64,000 nucleotides of DNA from G963556115 sp963678205 (GCA_963678205.1 OY782760.1:620001-684000); one strand, 5' to 3'. Shown: positions 1 to 9,254, counted from the first letter of the stretch. Notes: generated by a model not told the origin, from the letters alone. Program-made: numbers and translations.

Positions 1-1
1 A

Positions 2-454
2 AATAAGCTATATATTGCTACTGCACCTATACTTGATGAGGAAATGAAAAAACGTGTACTCATACACCAAAAACACAGAGATGGTAAAGGCTGGGATACT
101 ATTGAGGAAGAAATAAACCTCTCTGAAATATTTACTAAATACCCTTATTATGATACATTTCTTGTTGATTGCCTTACACTTTGGATTAATAATTTAATAT
201 ATTATTGTGAAAAAAATAATCTCAAAATTGATGAAAACTATATATCCAATCAAGTTTCTATAATTCTCAATATTATTAATAAAATTGATGGACGCGTTAT
301 TTTTGTTATAAACGAAGTAGGAATGGGGGTAGTACCTGAAAACAAACTTGCAAGATTATTCAGAGATTTATCAGGCAGGTGTGCACAGATAATTGCAAAA
401 AATGCGAATCAAGTTATTTTAATGAGTTGTGGACTACCGCTTAACTTAAAGTAG
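2..454 (+). CDS. cobU: Adenosylcobinamide kinase/guanylyltransferase, 5'-truncated by the window edge
   Basis: Bifunctional CobU/CobP enzyme of the cobalamin nucleotide-loop pathway: it phosphorylates adenosylcobinamide and then transfers GMP. The frame is open from base 2 and reads YIATAPILDEEMKKR before the first ATG (position 44). Those residues match the family's N-terminal region after the P-loop, so the real start lies outside the window and the ATG at 44 is internal. Visible family motifs are DCLTLWINNL, NEVGMGVVPEN and the C-terminal GLPLNLK. The P-loop itself is off the edge. The next gene follows after about 100 bases on the same strand. Family assignment is firm; the full length cannot be seen. 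Confidence 0.9.
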   Translation, partial: NKLYIATAPILDEEMKKRVLIHQKHRDGKGWDTIEEEINLSEIFTKYPYYDTFLVDCLTLWINNLIYYCEKNNLKIDENYISNQVSIILNIINKIDGRVIFVINEVGMGVVPENKLARLFRDLSGRCAQIIAKNANQVILMSCGLPLNLK

Positions 455-556
455 AATTATGATTTAATCATAAAACTCTTGCGCTATAATTTGTTAATAA
501 GTATCATTAATAATAATATTATTATACTGATCCATAAGTATTTTCTGGAGAAAAAT

Positions 557-1279
557 TTGAAATATGCCTTAATTAGCGATGTTCATGCAAATTTAGAAGC
601 ACTTAATGCTGTTATGGACGAGATAGAAAGCATGAATATTAACCAGATTTTCTGCTTGGGTGATGCTATTGGATATGGAGCAAATCCTGAAGAGTGCGCA
701 AATATTATTCAAGAAAAGTGTGATATCTGCCTTATGGGAAATCATGAAGCAGCGGTTGTTGGTAACCTTGATATAAGCTACTTCACTCAGTATGCAAAAG
801 ACGCTGCTCTATGGACAAGAGAACATATCTCTAAGGAAACACTTCGCTGGGCAATAAACCTTCCACTACTAAGTACAATGCATAATTTTACTTTAATTCA
901 TGGATCTTTATATCAGCCGGAAATGTTCAATTATGTCCAAACTATTGCAGACGCTGAGCATAATTTCAAAGCACTTGAAACAGAAATACTTTTTTTAGGG
1001 CACAGCCATCAACCTCTTGCTTTTTTTAATACAGAACCTATGACATATACTTTAGGACCAGAAATAGAACTGGATAATTCGGATAAAGTAATTGTTAATA
1101 TTGGTTCTGTAGGGCAACCAAGAGATGAAAATCCCTTATCGTGCTTTGCTGTCTACGATTCTGATGAAAATATTGTAGAACTCTTTAGAGTAAAATATGA
1201 TTACAAGCTTACTGCAAAAAAAATTCTAGATGCCGGACTTCCTGAAGCATTAGCAATAAGACTTTCAATCGGAAGATAA
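557..1279 (+). CDS. Calcineurin-like metallophosphoesterase (YfcE/MJ0936-like)
   Basis: A roughly 240-residue cytoplasmic metallophosphoesterase. All five metal-binding blocks are visible in order: SDVHAN, CLGDAIGYG, GNHE, HGS and GHSH. The substrate is unknown; members act on phosphodiesters or nucleotides. I chose the TTG at 557 because GGAG lies six bases upstream and translation then begins directly with KYALISDVHAN, the usual N-terminus of the family. A TTG further upstream at 479 would add an unrelated hydrophobic stretch without a ribosome site. The 3' end overlaps the convergent ABC-F gene by 15 bases. Confidence 0.85.
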   Translation: MKYALISDVHANLEALNAVMDEIESMNINQIFCLGDAIGYGANPEECANIIQEKCDICLMGNHEAAVVGNLDISYFTQYAKDAALWTREHISKETLRWAINLPLLSTMHNFTLIHGSLYQPEMFNYVQTIADAEHNFKALETEILFLGHSHQPLAFFNTEPMTYTLGPEIELDNSDKVIVNIGSVGQPRDENPLSCFAVYDSDENIVELFRVKYDYKLTAKKILDAGLPEALAIRLSIGR

Positions 1280-3052
1280 TTCTTCTATTTTTTCATGAAG
1301 AGCTAGCCATTCTTCTTCAGCCTTGTCCTTTTTATCCTGAATTCTTTGAATTTTTGCTCCATAATCAGCAGCCTCCTGCCAATCTTCGATTTTATGCAAT
1401 TTATTACTCATTTCAGCTATTTCTTTATCAAGCTTTTCTATTTGACGTTCTATAGTTGAAATTCTTTTTTCTGCTTCAAAACGTTCTCTTCCAATTTTTT
1501 TGGTAGGCTTTTCTTCTAAATTATTATTATTCTTTTTTGTCGCGTCAGGGCTTCCAACATTTGTAAGATCAGTTTCTTCTTCTAGGTTTTGTAAATAATC
1601 TTGATAGACACCAGTAAAACGAATCACTTTACCATTATTGACTTCAACAACACTCGTTGCTACTTTTTCAGTAAAGCTTCTCTGGTGACTAACAAATATT
1701 ACTGTTCCTTTATATTCATTCAAAGCCTTAGCAAGCGCATCAGAAGTTTCAACATCAAGGTGATTAGAAGGTTCATCAAGTATCAATACATTTGAACCAG
1801 ACAAAAATAATGCAGCAAGAGATAATCTTGCTCTTTCTCCACCACTAAGAACTTTTATTCTTTTGTCTACATCATCTCCTGTAAACAAAAAACCAGCTGC
1901 AATATCAAGTACACGCTTATCACTTTCAGCACCATTTGCTTGAGAAATAAGGTATTCTCGTATTGACAAATCTCCAGGCAGTCCCGAATACACATGTTGA
2001 GCGTATACTCCAAACTTCACCCCATATCCCCATTTAATATTGCCACCTAGACTTGGAATTGCGTTTGTTATACTCTTAATAAACGTTGTTTTACCTTGAC
2101 CATTATCACCACATACTGCTATTTTTTCACCTGGCTCAATTTCTAAATTTATTTTACCAGCTATTTTAAAATTATCATAGCCGATTGCTAAATCAATTAT
2201 TTCCAATACCGTTTTACGTTGAGGTTCAATTATAGGAAGTCTGATTCTAGCTAAAGCATCATGCGATTTTATTTCAGCTAATTCTATTCTATCAAGTTGT
2301 TTTTGCTTACTTCGAGCCTGAGAAGCTGTATTCGCTCCTGCTTTATTTTTACTAATAAATGTTTTAAGTTGCCGCATTTTTGCTTCTTTTGCAACATTTG
2401 AACGTTTGTCATGCTCTATCTGTTCGATACGTTTCTCTAAAAATTCATTTACTCTACATGGCATACTTATAAGCTTACCTTGTGAAAGCTCTATTGTATG
2501 AGAACAGGTTGATTCTAAAAATGCTCTATCATGGGAAATAATTAAAGCTCCTCCACGAAAACTTTTTAAAAAACTTTCAAGCAAAAGTTGAGTTCTAAGA
2601 TCTAAAAAATTTGTCGGCTCATCAAGGATTAGAAAATTTGGATCATGCAACATCAATGCAGCAAGCTTTAGTCTTGTTCTCCAACCTCCTGATAATTCAC
2701 TAACCTCTGAGTTGAGTGTTTCTGGCCCAATAAGAAATTTATTTGCTACTTGTGAACATTTCCAATCCGGCATATCAGAATCACGAATTAAAAAATTTAA
2801 AGCTGTCTCATTTTCAATAAATCCTTCATGCTGTTTTAAATACCCAAGACGAAGCGAACTATGCTTTAATACTTGTCCATAGTCCGGAGATTCTTCATCC
2901 GCAATTAGCCTGCATAGAGTTGATTTACCTGTACCATTTCTACCTATAAATCCTATAATCTTATCATCCGTAAATGATAAATTCACTCTATCAAGCAGAG
3001 GCTTACCACCAAGAGTTAATTCTAAATCACGAAGTTCTAATACTAATCCCAT
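1265..3052 (-). CDS. ABC-F family ATPase (Uup/YheS-like)
   Basis: A soluble protein of 595 residues with two ABC cassettes and no membrane segments, the layout of ABC-F proteins that act on the ribosome. Cassette 1 has Walker A GRNGTGKST, signature LSGGWRTRLKLAAL and Walker B LILDEPTNFLD. Cassette 2 has GDNGQGKTT, LSGGERARLSLAAL and LILDEPSNHLD. A charged linker lies between them, and the last 80 residues form a Lys/Glu-rich coiled coil as in Uup and YheS. The start follows AAGG with normal spacing. It lies downstream of tpiA on the same strand but is separated by a likely terminator. Which ABC-F subfamily it belongs to cannot be decided by eye. Confidence 0.9.
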   Translation of the reverse strand: MGLVLELRDLELTLGGKPLLDRVNLSFTDDKIIGFIGRNGTGKSTLCRLIADEESPDYGQVLKHSSLRLGYLKQHEGFIENETALNFLIRDSDMPDWKCSQVANKFLIGPETLNSEVSELSGGWRTRLKLAALMLHDPNFLILDEPTNFLDLRTQLLLESFLKSFRGGALIISHDRAFLESTCSHTIELSQGKLISMPCRVNEFLEKRIEQIEHDKRSNVAKEAKMRQLKTFISKNKAGANTASQARSKQKQLDRIELAEIKSHDALARIRLPIIEPQRKTVLEIIDLAIGYDNFKIAGKINLEIEPGEKIAVCGDNGQGKTTFIKSITNAIPSLGGNIKWGYGVKFGVYAQHVYSGLPGDLSIREYLISQANGAESDKRVLDIAAGFLFTGDDVDKRIKVLSGGERARLSLAALFLSGSNVLILDEPSNHLDVETSDALAKALNEYKGTVIFVSHQRSFTEKVATSVVEVNNGKVIRFTGVYQDYLQNLEEETDLTNVGSPDATKKNNNNLEEKPTKKIGRERFEAEKRISTIERQIEKLDKEIAEMSNKLHKIEDWQEAADYGAKIQRIQDKKDKAEEEWLALHEKIEELSSD

Positions 3053-3117
3053 ATTTTTACCTTATAACTTATATAAATTTAATTTATCATATTATATCGG
3101 TCTTATTTAATTAATAA

Positions 3118-3148
3118 ATGGATACACCGCAAAAGTGTACCCATCCAT
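3118..3148 (-). terminator. Probable terminator downstream of tpiA
   Basis: An inverted repeat (ATGGAT-CCC-bulge-TACAC against GTGTATCCAT on the minus strand) lies just past the tpiA stop and is followed on that strand by an AT-rich stretch. The stem is interrupted by a three-base bulge and the T-run is poor, so confidence is moderate. Confidence 0.4.
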
Positions 3149-3171
3149 ATAATATTTTGTTACTCTACAAC

Positions 3172-3927
3172 TTATGCCTGAAAGTTTACAAGCTTTTCAA
3201 ATGAATCTGCAGCCAGTGCAGCACCACCAACAAGTGCACCATCAACATCTGGACAAGCCATTAGAATTTTTACATTATCAGGTTTTACAGATCCACCGTA
3301 TTGAATGCGAAGACCATCTGCTACTTCCTGATCAAACATTTCAGCAACTACTGAGCGAATAAATGCATGTACTTCCTGAGCCTGGTCTGGAGTAGCAACT
3401 TTACCAGTTCCAATTGCCCATACTGGTTCATATGCAATTACTACATTTTTCATGTCATCTTTGCTAAGACCTTTAAGACCGCCAATAGTTTGAGTCTTTA
3501 CTACATCGTTTGTAGTACCATTTTCGCGTTGTTCAAGAAGTTCACCAACACATACAATTGCTTGAAGACCAGCTGCTAATGCTGCCTTAGTCTTTTTATT
3601 TACTGTTTCTTCAGTTTCACCAAAATACTGGCGGCGTTCTGAGTGACCAATAATTACAAAAGAGCAACCAGCATCTTTAATCATTGATGGAGCAATCTCA
3701 CCTGTAAATGCACCAGACTCTTCCCAGTAACAATCTTCTGCACCGCTTTTAATAGTTGTGCCTTCACAAGCTTTTGAAAGAGCTGATAGACAAGTAAATG
3801 GAGCACCAATACCAATTTCAACATCTTTTGCACCAGCAATATTGCCTTTGAGTTCTTCGACAAAAGCTACAGCCTCAGCAATAGTTTTATTAAGCTTCCA
3901 ATTACCACAGATGTAAGGTGTACGCAT
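3172..3927 (-). CDS. tpiA: Triosephosphate isomerase
   Basis: Interconverts dihydroxyacetone phosphate and glyceraldehyde-3-phosphate in glycolysis. At 251 residues it is normal length. Catalytic blocks are all present: GNWKLNKT (catalytic Lys), IGHSERRQYFGE (catalytic His), AYEPVWAIGTG (catalytic Glu and flexible loop 6), and phosphate-binding YGGSVKPDN and DGALVGGAAL. Two adjacent ATG codons occur. I took the inner one at 3927, which sits six bases from AGGAG, while the outer (3930) is only three away. A sigma-70-type promoter is visible upstream. Confidence 0.97.
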   Translation of the reverse strand: MRTPYICGNWKLNKTIAEAVAFVEELKGNIAGAKDVEIGIGAPFTCLSALSKACEGTTIKSGAEDCYWEESGAFTGEIAPSMIKDAGCSFVIIGHSERRQYFGETEETVNKKTKAALAAGLQAIVCVGELLEQRENGTTNDVVKTQTIGGLKGLSKDDMKNVVIAYEPVWAIGTGKVATPDQAQEVHAFIRSVVAEMFDQEVADGLRIQYGGSVKPDNVKILMACPDVDGALVGGAALAADSFEKLVNFQA

Positions 3928-3995
3928 CATTTTCTCCTAAATAATTAAATTTTGTGTTAAATCAACAGAAACAAATATTTTTTTAGCGAATTAAT

Positions 3996-4024
3996 ATTAT
4001 ATGTATTACTAGTCGTATTGTCCA
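3996..4024 (-). promoter_or_regulatory. Sigma-70-type promoter for tpiA
   Basis: On the minus strand TGGACA, a 17-base spacer and a perfect TATAAT lie about 70 bases upstream of tpiA. Pattern match only. Confidence 0.6.
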
Positions 4025-4074
4025 GATTCTAACACAATTTCACCAAAAAAATTATAAAAAAACATGGAAAGTAA

Positions 4075-4102
4075 TTGACTTGGATTTTTAAAAACGTATA
4101 CT
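4075..4102 (+). promoter_or_regulatory. Sigma-70-type promoter for tRNA-Tyr
   Basis: TTGACT, a 16-base spacer and TATACT end 22 bases before the mature 5' end of the tRNA, the expected spacing for a short leader. It is divergent from the tpiA promoter. Confidence 0.7.
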
Positions 4103-4124
4103 GATTACTCGCTTCAATATGAGC

Positions 4125-4209
4125 GGGGAGATTCCCGAGTGGCCAAAGGGGACAGACTGTAAATCTGTTGACATCGTCTTCGAAAGTTCGAATCTTTCTC
4201 TCCCCACCA
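4125..4209 (+). tRNA. tRNA-Tyr (GTA)
   Basis: Class II tRNA of 85 bases including an encoded CCA. The acceptor stem GGGGAGA pairs with TCTCCCC. The anticodon stem ACAGA/TCTGT encloses loop CTGTAAA with anticodon GTA at 4159-4161. A long variable arm precedes the T-arm GAAAG-TTCGAAT-CTTTC. The long variable arm together with GTA identifies bacterial tRNA-Tyr. A promoter precedes it and a strong hairpin terminator follows. Confidence 0.95.
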
Positions 4210-4211
4210 TT

Positions 4212-4245
4212 AAAGCCTTTAACGTTATCGTTAAAGGCTTTTTTT
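4212..4245 (+). terminator. Rho-independent terminator after tRNA-Tyr
   Basis: Perfect 13-bp stem (AAAGCCTTTAACG and its complement) around a TTAT loop, running straight into seven T residues. It begins three bases after the tRNA CCA. Confidence 0.9.
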
Positions 4246-4578
4246 ATTTTATATCTGCATTTTTAATTGTAATTATATGGTATAATAATTCTTATCCTTC
4301 ACAATCAAATAAATTTAAAATACTCTAGCAATAAATTTTGCTATAACTAACAAATCTATATACATATGATCAAATCTTATTAACTATTTTGTAACTACAT
4401 ACTTTTATGTTAACATTTTCTTCTATTATGTAATTATTTTGCGATTCAAATTATTTTTACATATTACTTCGTCTAATTTTGTTTACATAACAATAATAAA
4501 GAAGCTGTATACCTTATATTATAAACTAAATTCTAAATTATTATAAAAAATATTTGAGTTTTATATTTAAATTCAAAA
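4246..4578. other. Gene-free AT-rich spacer upstream of urtA
   Basis: About 330 bases of very AT-rich DNA with no convincing reading frame on either strand. It precedes the sigma-54-like promoter of the urea block, so sites for an enhancer-binding protein would be expected here. I could not identify a clear dyad operator by eye. Confidence 0.5.
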
Positions 4579-4595
4579 TTGGCACATCTATTGAT
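4579..4595 (+). promoter_or_regulatory. Sigma-54-like -24/-12 promoter of the urt-ure block
   Basis: TTGGCACATCTATTGAT matches the consensus TTGGCAC-N5-TTGC(A/T) with GG and the -12 element spaced by ten bases; the -12 GC reads GA. It lies about 100 bases upstream of the urtA ATG, giving a leader of roughly 90 bases. Nitrogen-scavenging genes are classical sigma-54 targets, and a similar element precedes amt1. Confidence 0.55.
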
Positions 4596-4695
4596 TATTA
4601 ACTAATGATTTGTAGAACAACATACACAGGCCTGTAATTTTGTTCAAATATGTATTTTTACCAATAATATATAATATCGTCAGGAGATTATCACA

Positions 4696-5925
4696 ATGAA
4701 GCTCACAAAACTTGTAGTAAACCTTGCAATTGCAGCTGCAATAATATTAGGCCTAAATCATAATACAAAAGCTGCAGAACCAATTAAAGTAGGCATTCTT
4801 CACTCACTTACTGGTACAATGGCTATTTCTGAGACATCATTAAAAGACGTTGTTAATATGGCTATCGAAGAAATTAATGCCAACGGTGGTGTATTAGGAA
4901 GGCCTCTTGAAGCAGTAATTAAAGATCCAGCATCCAACTGGGATTTATTCGCTGAAAAAGCAAAAGAGCTGCTTCAAAAAGATAAGGTTGATGTAACTTT
5001 TGGCTGCTGGACCTCTGTAAGCCGTAAATCAGTTCTTCCAGTATTCGAAGCAAACAAAGGATTGTTATTTTACCCTGTACAATATGAAGGTGTTGAACAA
5101 AGCCCATATATCTACTATACAGGAGCTTGTCCAAATCAACAGCTTCTACCTGCTGCAGACTTTATGCTAAGTGAAGATGGTGGCTCTAGAAAAAAATTCT
5201 ATCTTCTAGGTACAGATTATGTATTCCCTCGTACAGCAAATAAAGTTCTCAAACTTTACCTCAAAAAACTTGGTGTACCTGATGAAAATATCAAAGAAGT
5301 ATACACTCCATTCAGCCACGCAGATTATCAGACTATTGTAGCAGATATCAAAAAATTTGCTAAAAATGGAGATGCTTGCGTACTTTCAACCATTAATGGC
5401 GACTCAAACGTTCCTTTCTATAAAGAATTTGCAAACCAAGGTCTAACAGCAGATGAATGTCCCATTATGGCATTCTCTGTAGCCGAAGATGAACTACGAG
5501 CTATGGAAACAGAATTTCTTGTAGGTCACCTTGCTGCATGGAATTATTTCCAGTCTATCGAAAGACCAGAGAATATGAAATTTGTAAAAGCTTTCAAAGA
5601 TTACTGTGCTAAGCACAATCTTCCTGGTGGTGAAAAACGTGTAACAGATGACCCAATTGAAGCCGCTTACTTTGGTGTTTACGCTTGGAAAAAAGCTGTT
5701 GAAAAAGCCGGTACTACTGAAGTTGAAGCTGTAAAAAAAGCTCTAAACGGACTTGAATTTGATGCTCCTGGATGTCCAAAATCAATTGATCCAGAAAATC
5801 ACCACACATTAAAGCCTGTTCTTATTGGTGAGATTCAAGCTGATGGACAATTCGAAGTTATTTGGGAAACAGATGGTCTTGTAAAACCAGATCCATATTA
5901 CTTGATAGGCAAGCCTGCAAAATAA
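4696..5925 (+). CDS. urtA: Urea ABC transporter substrate-binding protein
   Basis: Periplasmic receptor for urea that feeds the UrtBC permease. At 409 residues it has a typical signal peptide (positive MKLTK, hydrophobic VNLAIAAAIILGL, cleavage near TKA-AEP). The mature protein opens with IKVGILHSLTGTMAISE, the Peripla_BP/LivJ-like fold found in UrtA and AmiC. Blocks typical of UrtA are WTSVSRKSVLPVFE, LLFYPVQYEG and the C-terminal DGQFEVIWE. AGGAG lies nine bases before the ATG. It heads the urt-ure gene run behind a sigma-54-like element. A stable hairpin separates it from urtB, which could let the binding protein be made in excess. Confidence 0.95.
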   Translation: MKLTKLVVNLAIAAAIILGLNHNTKAAEPIKVGILHSLTGTMAISETSLKDVVNMAIEEINANGGVLGRPLEAVIKDPASNWDLFAEKAKELLQKDKVDVTFGCWTSVSRKSVLPVFEANKGLLFYPVQYEGVEQSPYIYYTGACPNQQLLPAADFMLSEDGGSRKKFYLLGTDYVFPRTANKVLKLYLKKLGVPDENIKEVYTPFSHADYQTIVADIKKFAKNGDACVLSTINGDSNVPFYKEFANQGLTADECPIMAFSVAEDELRAMETEFLVGHLAAWNYFQSIERPENMKFVKAFKDYCAKHNLPGGEKRVTDDPIEAAYFGVYAWKKAVEKAGTTEVEAVKKALNGLEFDAPGCPKSIDPENHHTLKPVLIGEIQADGQFEVIWETDGLVKPDPYYLIGKPAK

Positions 5926-5956
5926 AATAATACATTGAATAAATGAATTAAAACTT

Positions 5957-5997
5957 GTCGCTTATCTCGTAATAAAAATTTACTTGAGATAAGCGAC
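5957..5997 (+). promoter_or_regulatory. Stem-loop between urtA and urtB
   Basis: Perfect 12-bp stem (GTCGCTTATCTC against GAGATAAGCGAC) around a 17-base AT-rich loop, followed by TCTTTTC, just 25 bases before the urtB start. In ABC operons such hairpins protect the 3' end of the binding-protein message or terminate part of the transcripts. Which applies here is inference. Confidence 0.65.
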
Positions 5998-6021
5998 TCT
6001 TTTCAGAAGGTGAGAATTATA

Positions 6022-7719
6022 ATGTTACTCCGAATTTATAATAAAATTCATTATATAAGTTATATTCTTCTAGTAATTTTAATACTGAATAATTCAGTAT
6101 TAATAACTAGCTATGCAGGTGATAAAAAATCAGATGTTAAGTGGGAAAATATAGAAGATTTCTTCCTTCTCTTAAAAAATACAAAGAATAAAAATAAGAG
6201 AAAAGAACTTTACAATGAAGTAGTAAAAAGAAAATTAGTTTCTTACGCTAATGCGCTTGATGCTTATAAAAGAGGTGTTTTATCTATCAGAGAAAATATT
6301 CTCGTAATATATGAAAAATCACAAAATACGGGTGAAGAAAAAGTATACCCATTAGTAAACGCTCAGTCTGGTAAAAAAATTCTTGGTGCAGATGGCAATC
6401 AAGTGTTAATGAATGCTTATGTAGACATGCTCAAGGCAAAACGTTCTGATAGAATTACTATTAATAAAATAGTAAAGGCTCTCAACTTGAGAAATACAGA
6501 TATATACAAACAGAGAGAAGCTATTATTGCTGCTGCAGAAAGAAAAAACCCAAAAGAATTACCTATTTTAAAAGAACTACAATCTGAATCACCGGATAAT
6601 TCAGATTATATAAAGGAGTCCATCGCAATACTTGAATTATACACCTCAAATAATGTAGATACTCAAATTCAAGCCGTCAAAACTCTTGCCGACTGCGGCA
6701 CTATTAATGCTCAAGTTGCTATAAATGATTATAAAAATAATAATGATAACTTGAGTACAAAACTTAACTCAGCAATTATTAGTGCTAATTCAAGTATTCA
6801 ATGGCATCAAAAAATAATACGACTTGTAAGAAATTCCTTCGCAGGATTATCTTTAGGAAGTATCTTGATTCTACTTGCTTTAGGATTATCTGTAATATTC
6901 GGACTTATGGGTGTAATCAATATGGCTCATGGTGAGTTTATGATGCTTGGGGCTTTTACAACATATATTGTTTGTGAAATATTTAAAAAATATATGCCGG
7001 TAGATTGGTTTGATTATTACTTTATTGTTGCTATACCAGCTGCATTTATTGTTGCTGCATTCGTGGGATATATATGTGAACTTATTATTATTAAAAAACT
7101 TTACGGGCGCCCAAATGAAACTATTCTTGCTACGTGGGGTTTATCTCTAGTTCTTATTCAAACCGTTAGACTAATTTTTGGTGATACTTTATCTTTAACT
7201 CCACCATCATGGTTATCTGGAGGATGGGAAGTTACACCAGATCTTATTTTACCGATAAACCGTATTTTCATTATTTTATTCTCCACAACTTGTGTCTGTT
7301 TGTTTTTCTTATTAATACAAAAAACAAAGCTTGGTCTTCTTGTAAGAGCTACAACTCAAGACAGGCCTACAGCAGACAGCTGTGGTGTTCCTGTCAGGCA
7401 GATTGACGGACTTACGTTTGCAATAGGTTCCGGTCTAGCCGGCTTAGCTGGATGTGCTGTACCACTCTTTGACAAGATAAATCCCAGCATGGGGCAAAGC
7501 TATATAGTTGATAGTTTTATGGTTGTTGTTCTCGGTGGGGTAGGAAAATTAGCTGGCATTATTTTTGGAGGACTGGGACTGGGATTCATAAGCAAATACC
7601 TTGAGCCTATTAGCGGCGCTGTTTATGGTAAGGTAATTGTATTATTTTTAATTGTTGTCTTCTTACAATGGAGGCCGTCTGGACTTTTCCCTGCTAAAGG
7701 ACGTAGTGCAGACGATTAA
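6022..7719 (+). CDS. urtB: Urea ABC transporter permease UrtB
   Basis: Inner-membrane permease of the LivH type, 565 residues. A signal/anchor segment (ISYILLVILILNNSVLI) is followed by about 230 residues of non-membrane, Lys/Asn-rich sequence. That is the extracytoplasmic N-terminal domain seen in proteobacterial UrtB but not in LivH. The permease core begins near residue 270 with LSLGSILILLALGLSVIFGLMGVINMAHGEF as separate hydrophobic blocks, and it ends with WRPSGLFPAKGRS. I chose the ATG at 6022 with AAGGTGAG upstream over a GTG at 6010 that lies inside the ribosome site. Membrane partner of UrtC and UrtA. Confidence 0.93.
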   Translation: MLLRIYNKIHYISYILLVILILNNSVLITSYAGDKKSDVKWENIEDFFLLLKNTKNKNKRKELYNEVVKRKLVSYANALDAYKRGVLSIRENILVIYEKSQNTGEEKVYPLVNAQSGKKILGADGNQVLMNAYVDMLKAKRSDRITINKIVKALNLRNTDIYKQREAIIAAAERKNPKELPILKELQSESPDNSDYIKESIAILELYTSNNVDTQIQAVKTLADCGTINAQVAINDYKNNNDNLSTKLNSAIISANSSIQWHQKIIRLVRNSFAGLSLGSILILLALGLSVIFGLMGVINMAHGEFMMLGAFTTYIVCEIFKKYMPVDWFDYYFIVAIPAAFIVAAFVGYICELIIIKKLYGRPNETILATWGLSLVLIQTVRLIFGDTLSLTPPSWLSGGWEVTPDLILPINRIFIILFSTTCVCLFFLLIQKTKLGLLVRATTQDRPTADSCGVPVRQIDGLTFAIGSGLAGLAGCAVPLFDKINPSMGQSYIVDSFMVVVLGGVGKLAGIIFGGLGLGFISKYLEPISGAVYGKVIVLFLIVVFLQWRPSGLFPAKGRSADD

Positions 7720-7760
7720 TATTATTTTTACTATAATGCTTTAGAGCAAATGGAGTAATA

Positions 7761-9254
7761 ATGACTGGTATAGAAAAATTACATCTACCCGAAGAAGAAG
7801 GAATAGCACCTGAAATTCAGTCGCTAAGACTTTGGAGCAAACTTGCAGCCCTTTTTATTCTTTTTATTTTGATTCCTTTATTAAGTAGTTTTGGAATAAT
7901 GGAAGACCCTTTTGTAAACAGACTTGGTCGTTATCTATGTTTTGCTATTTGTGCTATAGGTATTGATCTTGCTTGGGGATATACTGGAATTCTTGGATTA
8001 TGTCAAGCAATGTTTTTTACACTTGGAGGTTATGCTATGGCGATGCATTTAAGCCTGCCTCAAGGAGGAGGGGATGTGCGCGCTGAATACCATAATATCC
8101 CACAGTTTTTCTTTTTTAATAATGTTGATGTTTTACCTAAATTCTGGGAACCTTTTGCATCACTTCCTTTCGCGCTTATTTCTTGTATTATGATTCCAAC
8201 TATCATCGCCCTTTGTTTTGGGTTTTTTGTATTTAGAAGCAAGGTTAAAGGAGTATATTTTACAATTATTACACAGGCCATTGCCTGGGGTGCATATTTA
8301 ATCTTCTGCAGAAATGAGCTCCTACTTGGAGGGACCAATGGTTTGACCAATTTTTATAAGGGCCTCAATCAATCTCCAAATTGGATTATTGCTTTATATT
8401 TAATATCTGCGTTTATTTTAGTCCTTGTCTATATTTTAATTAAAAAACTTACTCAAAGCAGACTTGGAAGGTTGATGGTTGCAGTACGTGATAAACAGAT
8501 GCTTCTAAATTTTATTGGGTATCGAGCGTCTTCTGTTCAATTATTTGCTTTTACTTTATCTGCATTTATTGCTGGTATTGGCGGAATGTTATACGTCCCT
8601 CAAAATGGTATTATTACCCCAAATATTATGCGTGTTGAAGATTCTATATGGATGGTAATATGGGTTGCTCTTGGAGGTCGTGGAAACCTCTGGGGTGCTA
8701 TAATTGGGGCACTACTGACAAACTTTGCTTTCTCCATCTTAACTTCTGACTTACCAAGTGTCTGGCCATTTATTCAAGGCGGTATGTTCTTAGCTGTTGT
8801 CTTGATGTTTCCTGATGGAATTTCAGGATTATGGAAAAAATTTGAAAAAGAACATAAAAAATATTGTACTCCTCTTTGGAGATATGCTATAGCACTTATT
8901 ACTTTACTTATAGGGTGTATTATTATAAAAAATCGCTCCATCAATATTGAATCAACTACAGCAGGCCTTATCATACTTTACGCAGTAATAGCAGTAATTA
9001 TTGGAATTCTTTTTATTAAATGCAAAGAGTATTCTGGACTTGCATTACTATGTATTGCTATATTTTTCTTACTTGAAGCTCTTGGACTTATGCCTGACAG
9101 TATGAACAAAAACTTTTATGACATCCCTATAAAGTATATAACCTTTATAGCAGCCCTGATTTATCCTGCATTTATGGGTTATAAAGCAGGAAAAGCCCAA
9201 GAACTACAAACTATAACTCAAGCTTCTGAAACTTTAGGAGGTGCAAATGTCTAG
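7761..9254 (+). CDS. urtC: Urea ABC transporter permease UrtC with extra C-terminal membrane segments
   Basis: Second permease subunit (LivM-like). The core is typical: AICAIGIDLAWGYTGILGLCQ, GGTNGLTNF, the cytoplasmic loop LGRLMVAVRDKQ, and VWVALGGRGNLWGAIIGALL (given as short blocks). Normal UrtC ends near FPDGISGLWKK at about residue 360. Here the protein runs to 497, with about 130 further residues containing roughly four hydrophobic helices (such as IALITLLIGCIII and LIILYAVIAVIIGILFI). GGAG lies five bases before the ATG. The stop overlaps the urtD start by eight bases, so translation is probably coupled. Confidence 0.92.
   Translation: MTGIEKLHLPEEEGIAPEIQSLRLWSKLAALFILFILIPLLSSFGIMEDPFVNRLGRYLCFAICAIGIDLAWGYTGILGLCQAMFFTLGGYAMAMHLSLPQGGGDVRAEYHNIPQFFFFNNVDVLPKFWEPFASLPFALISCIMIPTIIALCFGFFVFRSKVKGVYFTIITQAIAWGAYLIFCRNELLLGGTNGLTNFYKGLNQSPNWIIALYLISAFILVLVYILIKKLTQSRLGRLMVAVRDKQMLLNFIGYRASSVQLFAFTLSAFIAGIGGMLYVPQNGIITPNIMRVEDSIWMVIWVALGGRGNLWGAIIGALLTNFAFSILTSDLPSVWPFIQGGMFLAVVLMFPDGISGLWKKFEKEHKKYCTPLWRYAIALITLLIGCIIIKNRSINIESTTAGLIILYAVIAVIIGILFIKCKEYSGLALLCIAIFFLLEALGLMPDSMNKNFYDIPIKYITFIAALIYPAFMGYKAGKAQELQTITQASETLGGANV

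Noticed and set aside
1..560. Cobalamin riboswitch connected with cobU
   Set aside because: The gene is cut by the window edge and no B12-box-like sequence is visible in the bases present.
4119..4328. Reading frame of about 69 codons across tRNA-Tyr
   Set aside because: It is simply the tRNA and its terminator read as protein, with no ribosome site or family features.
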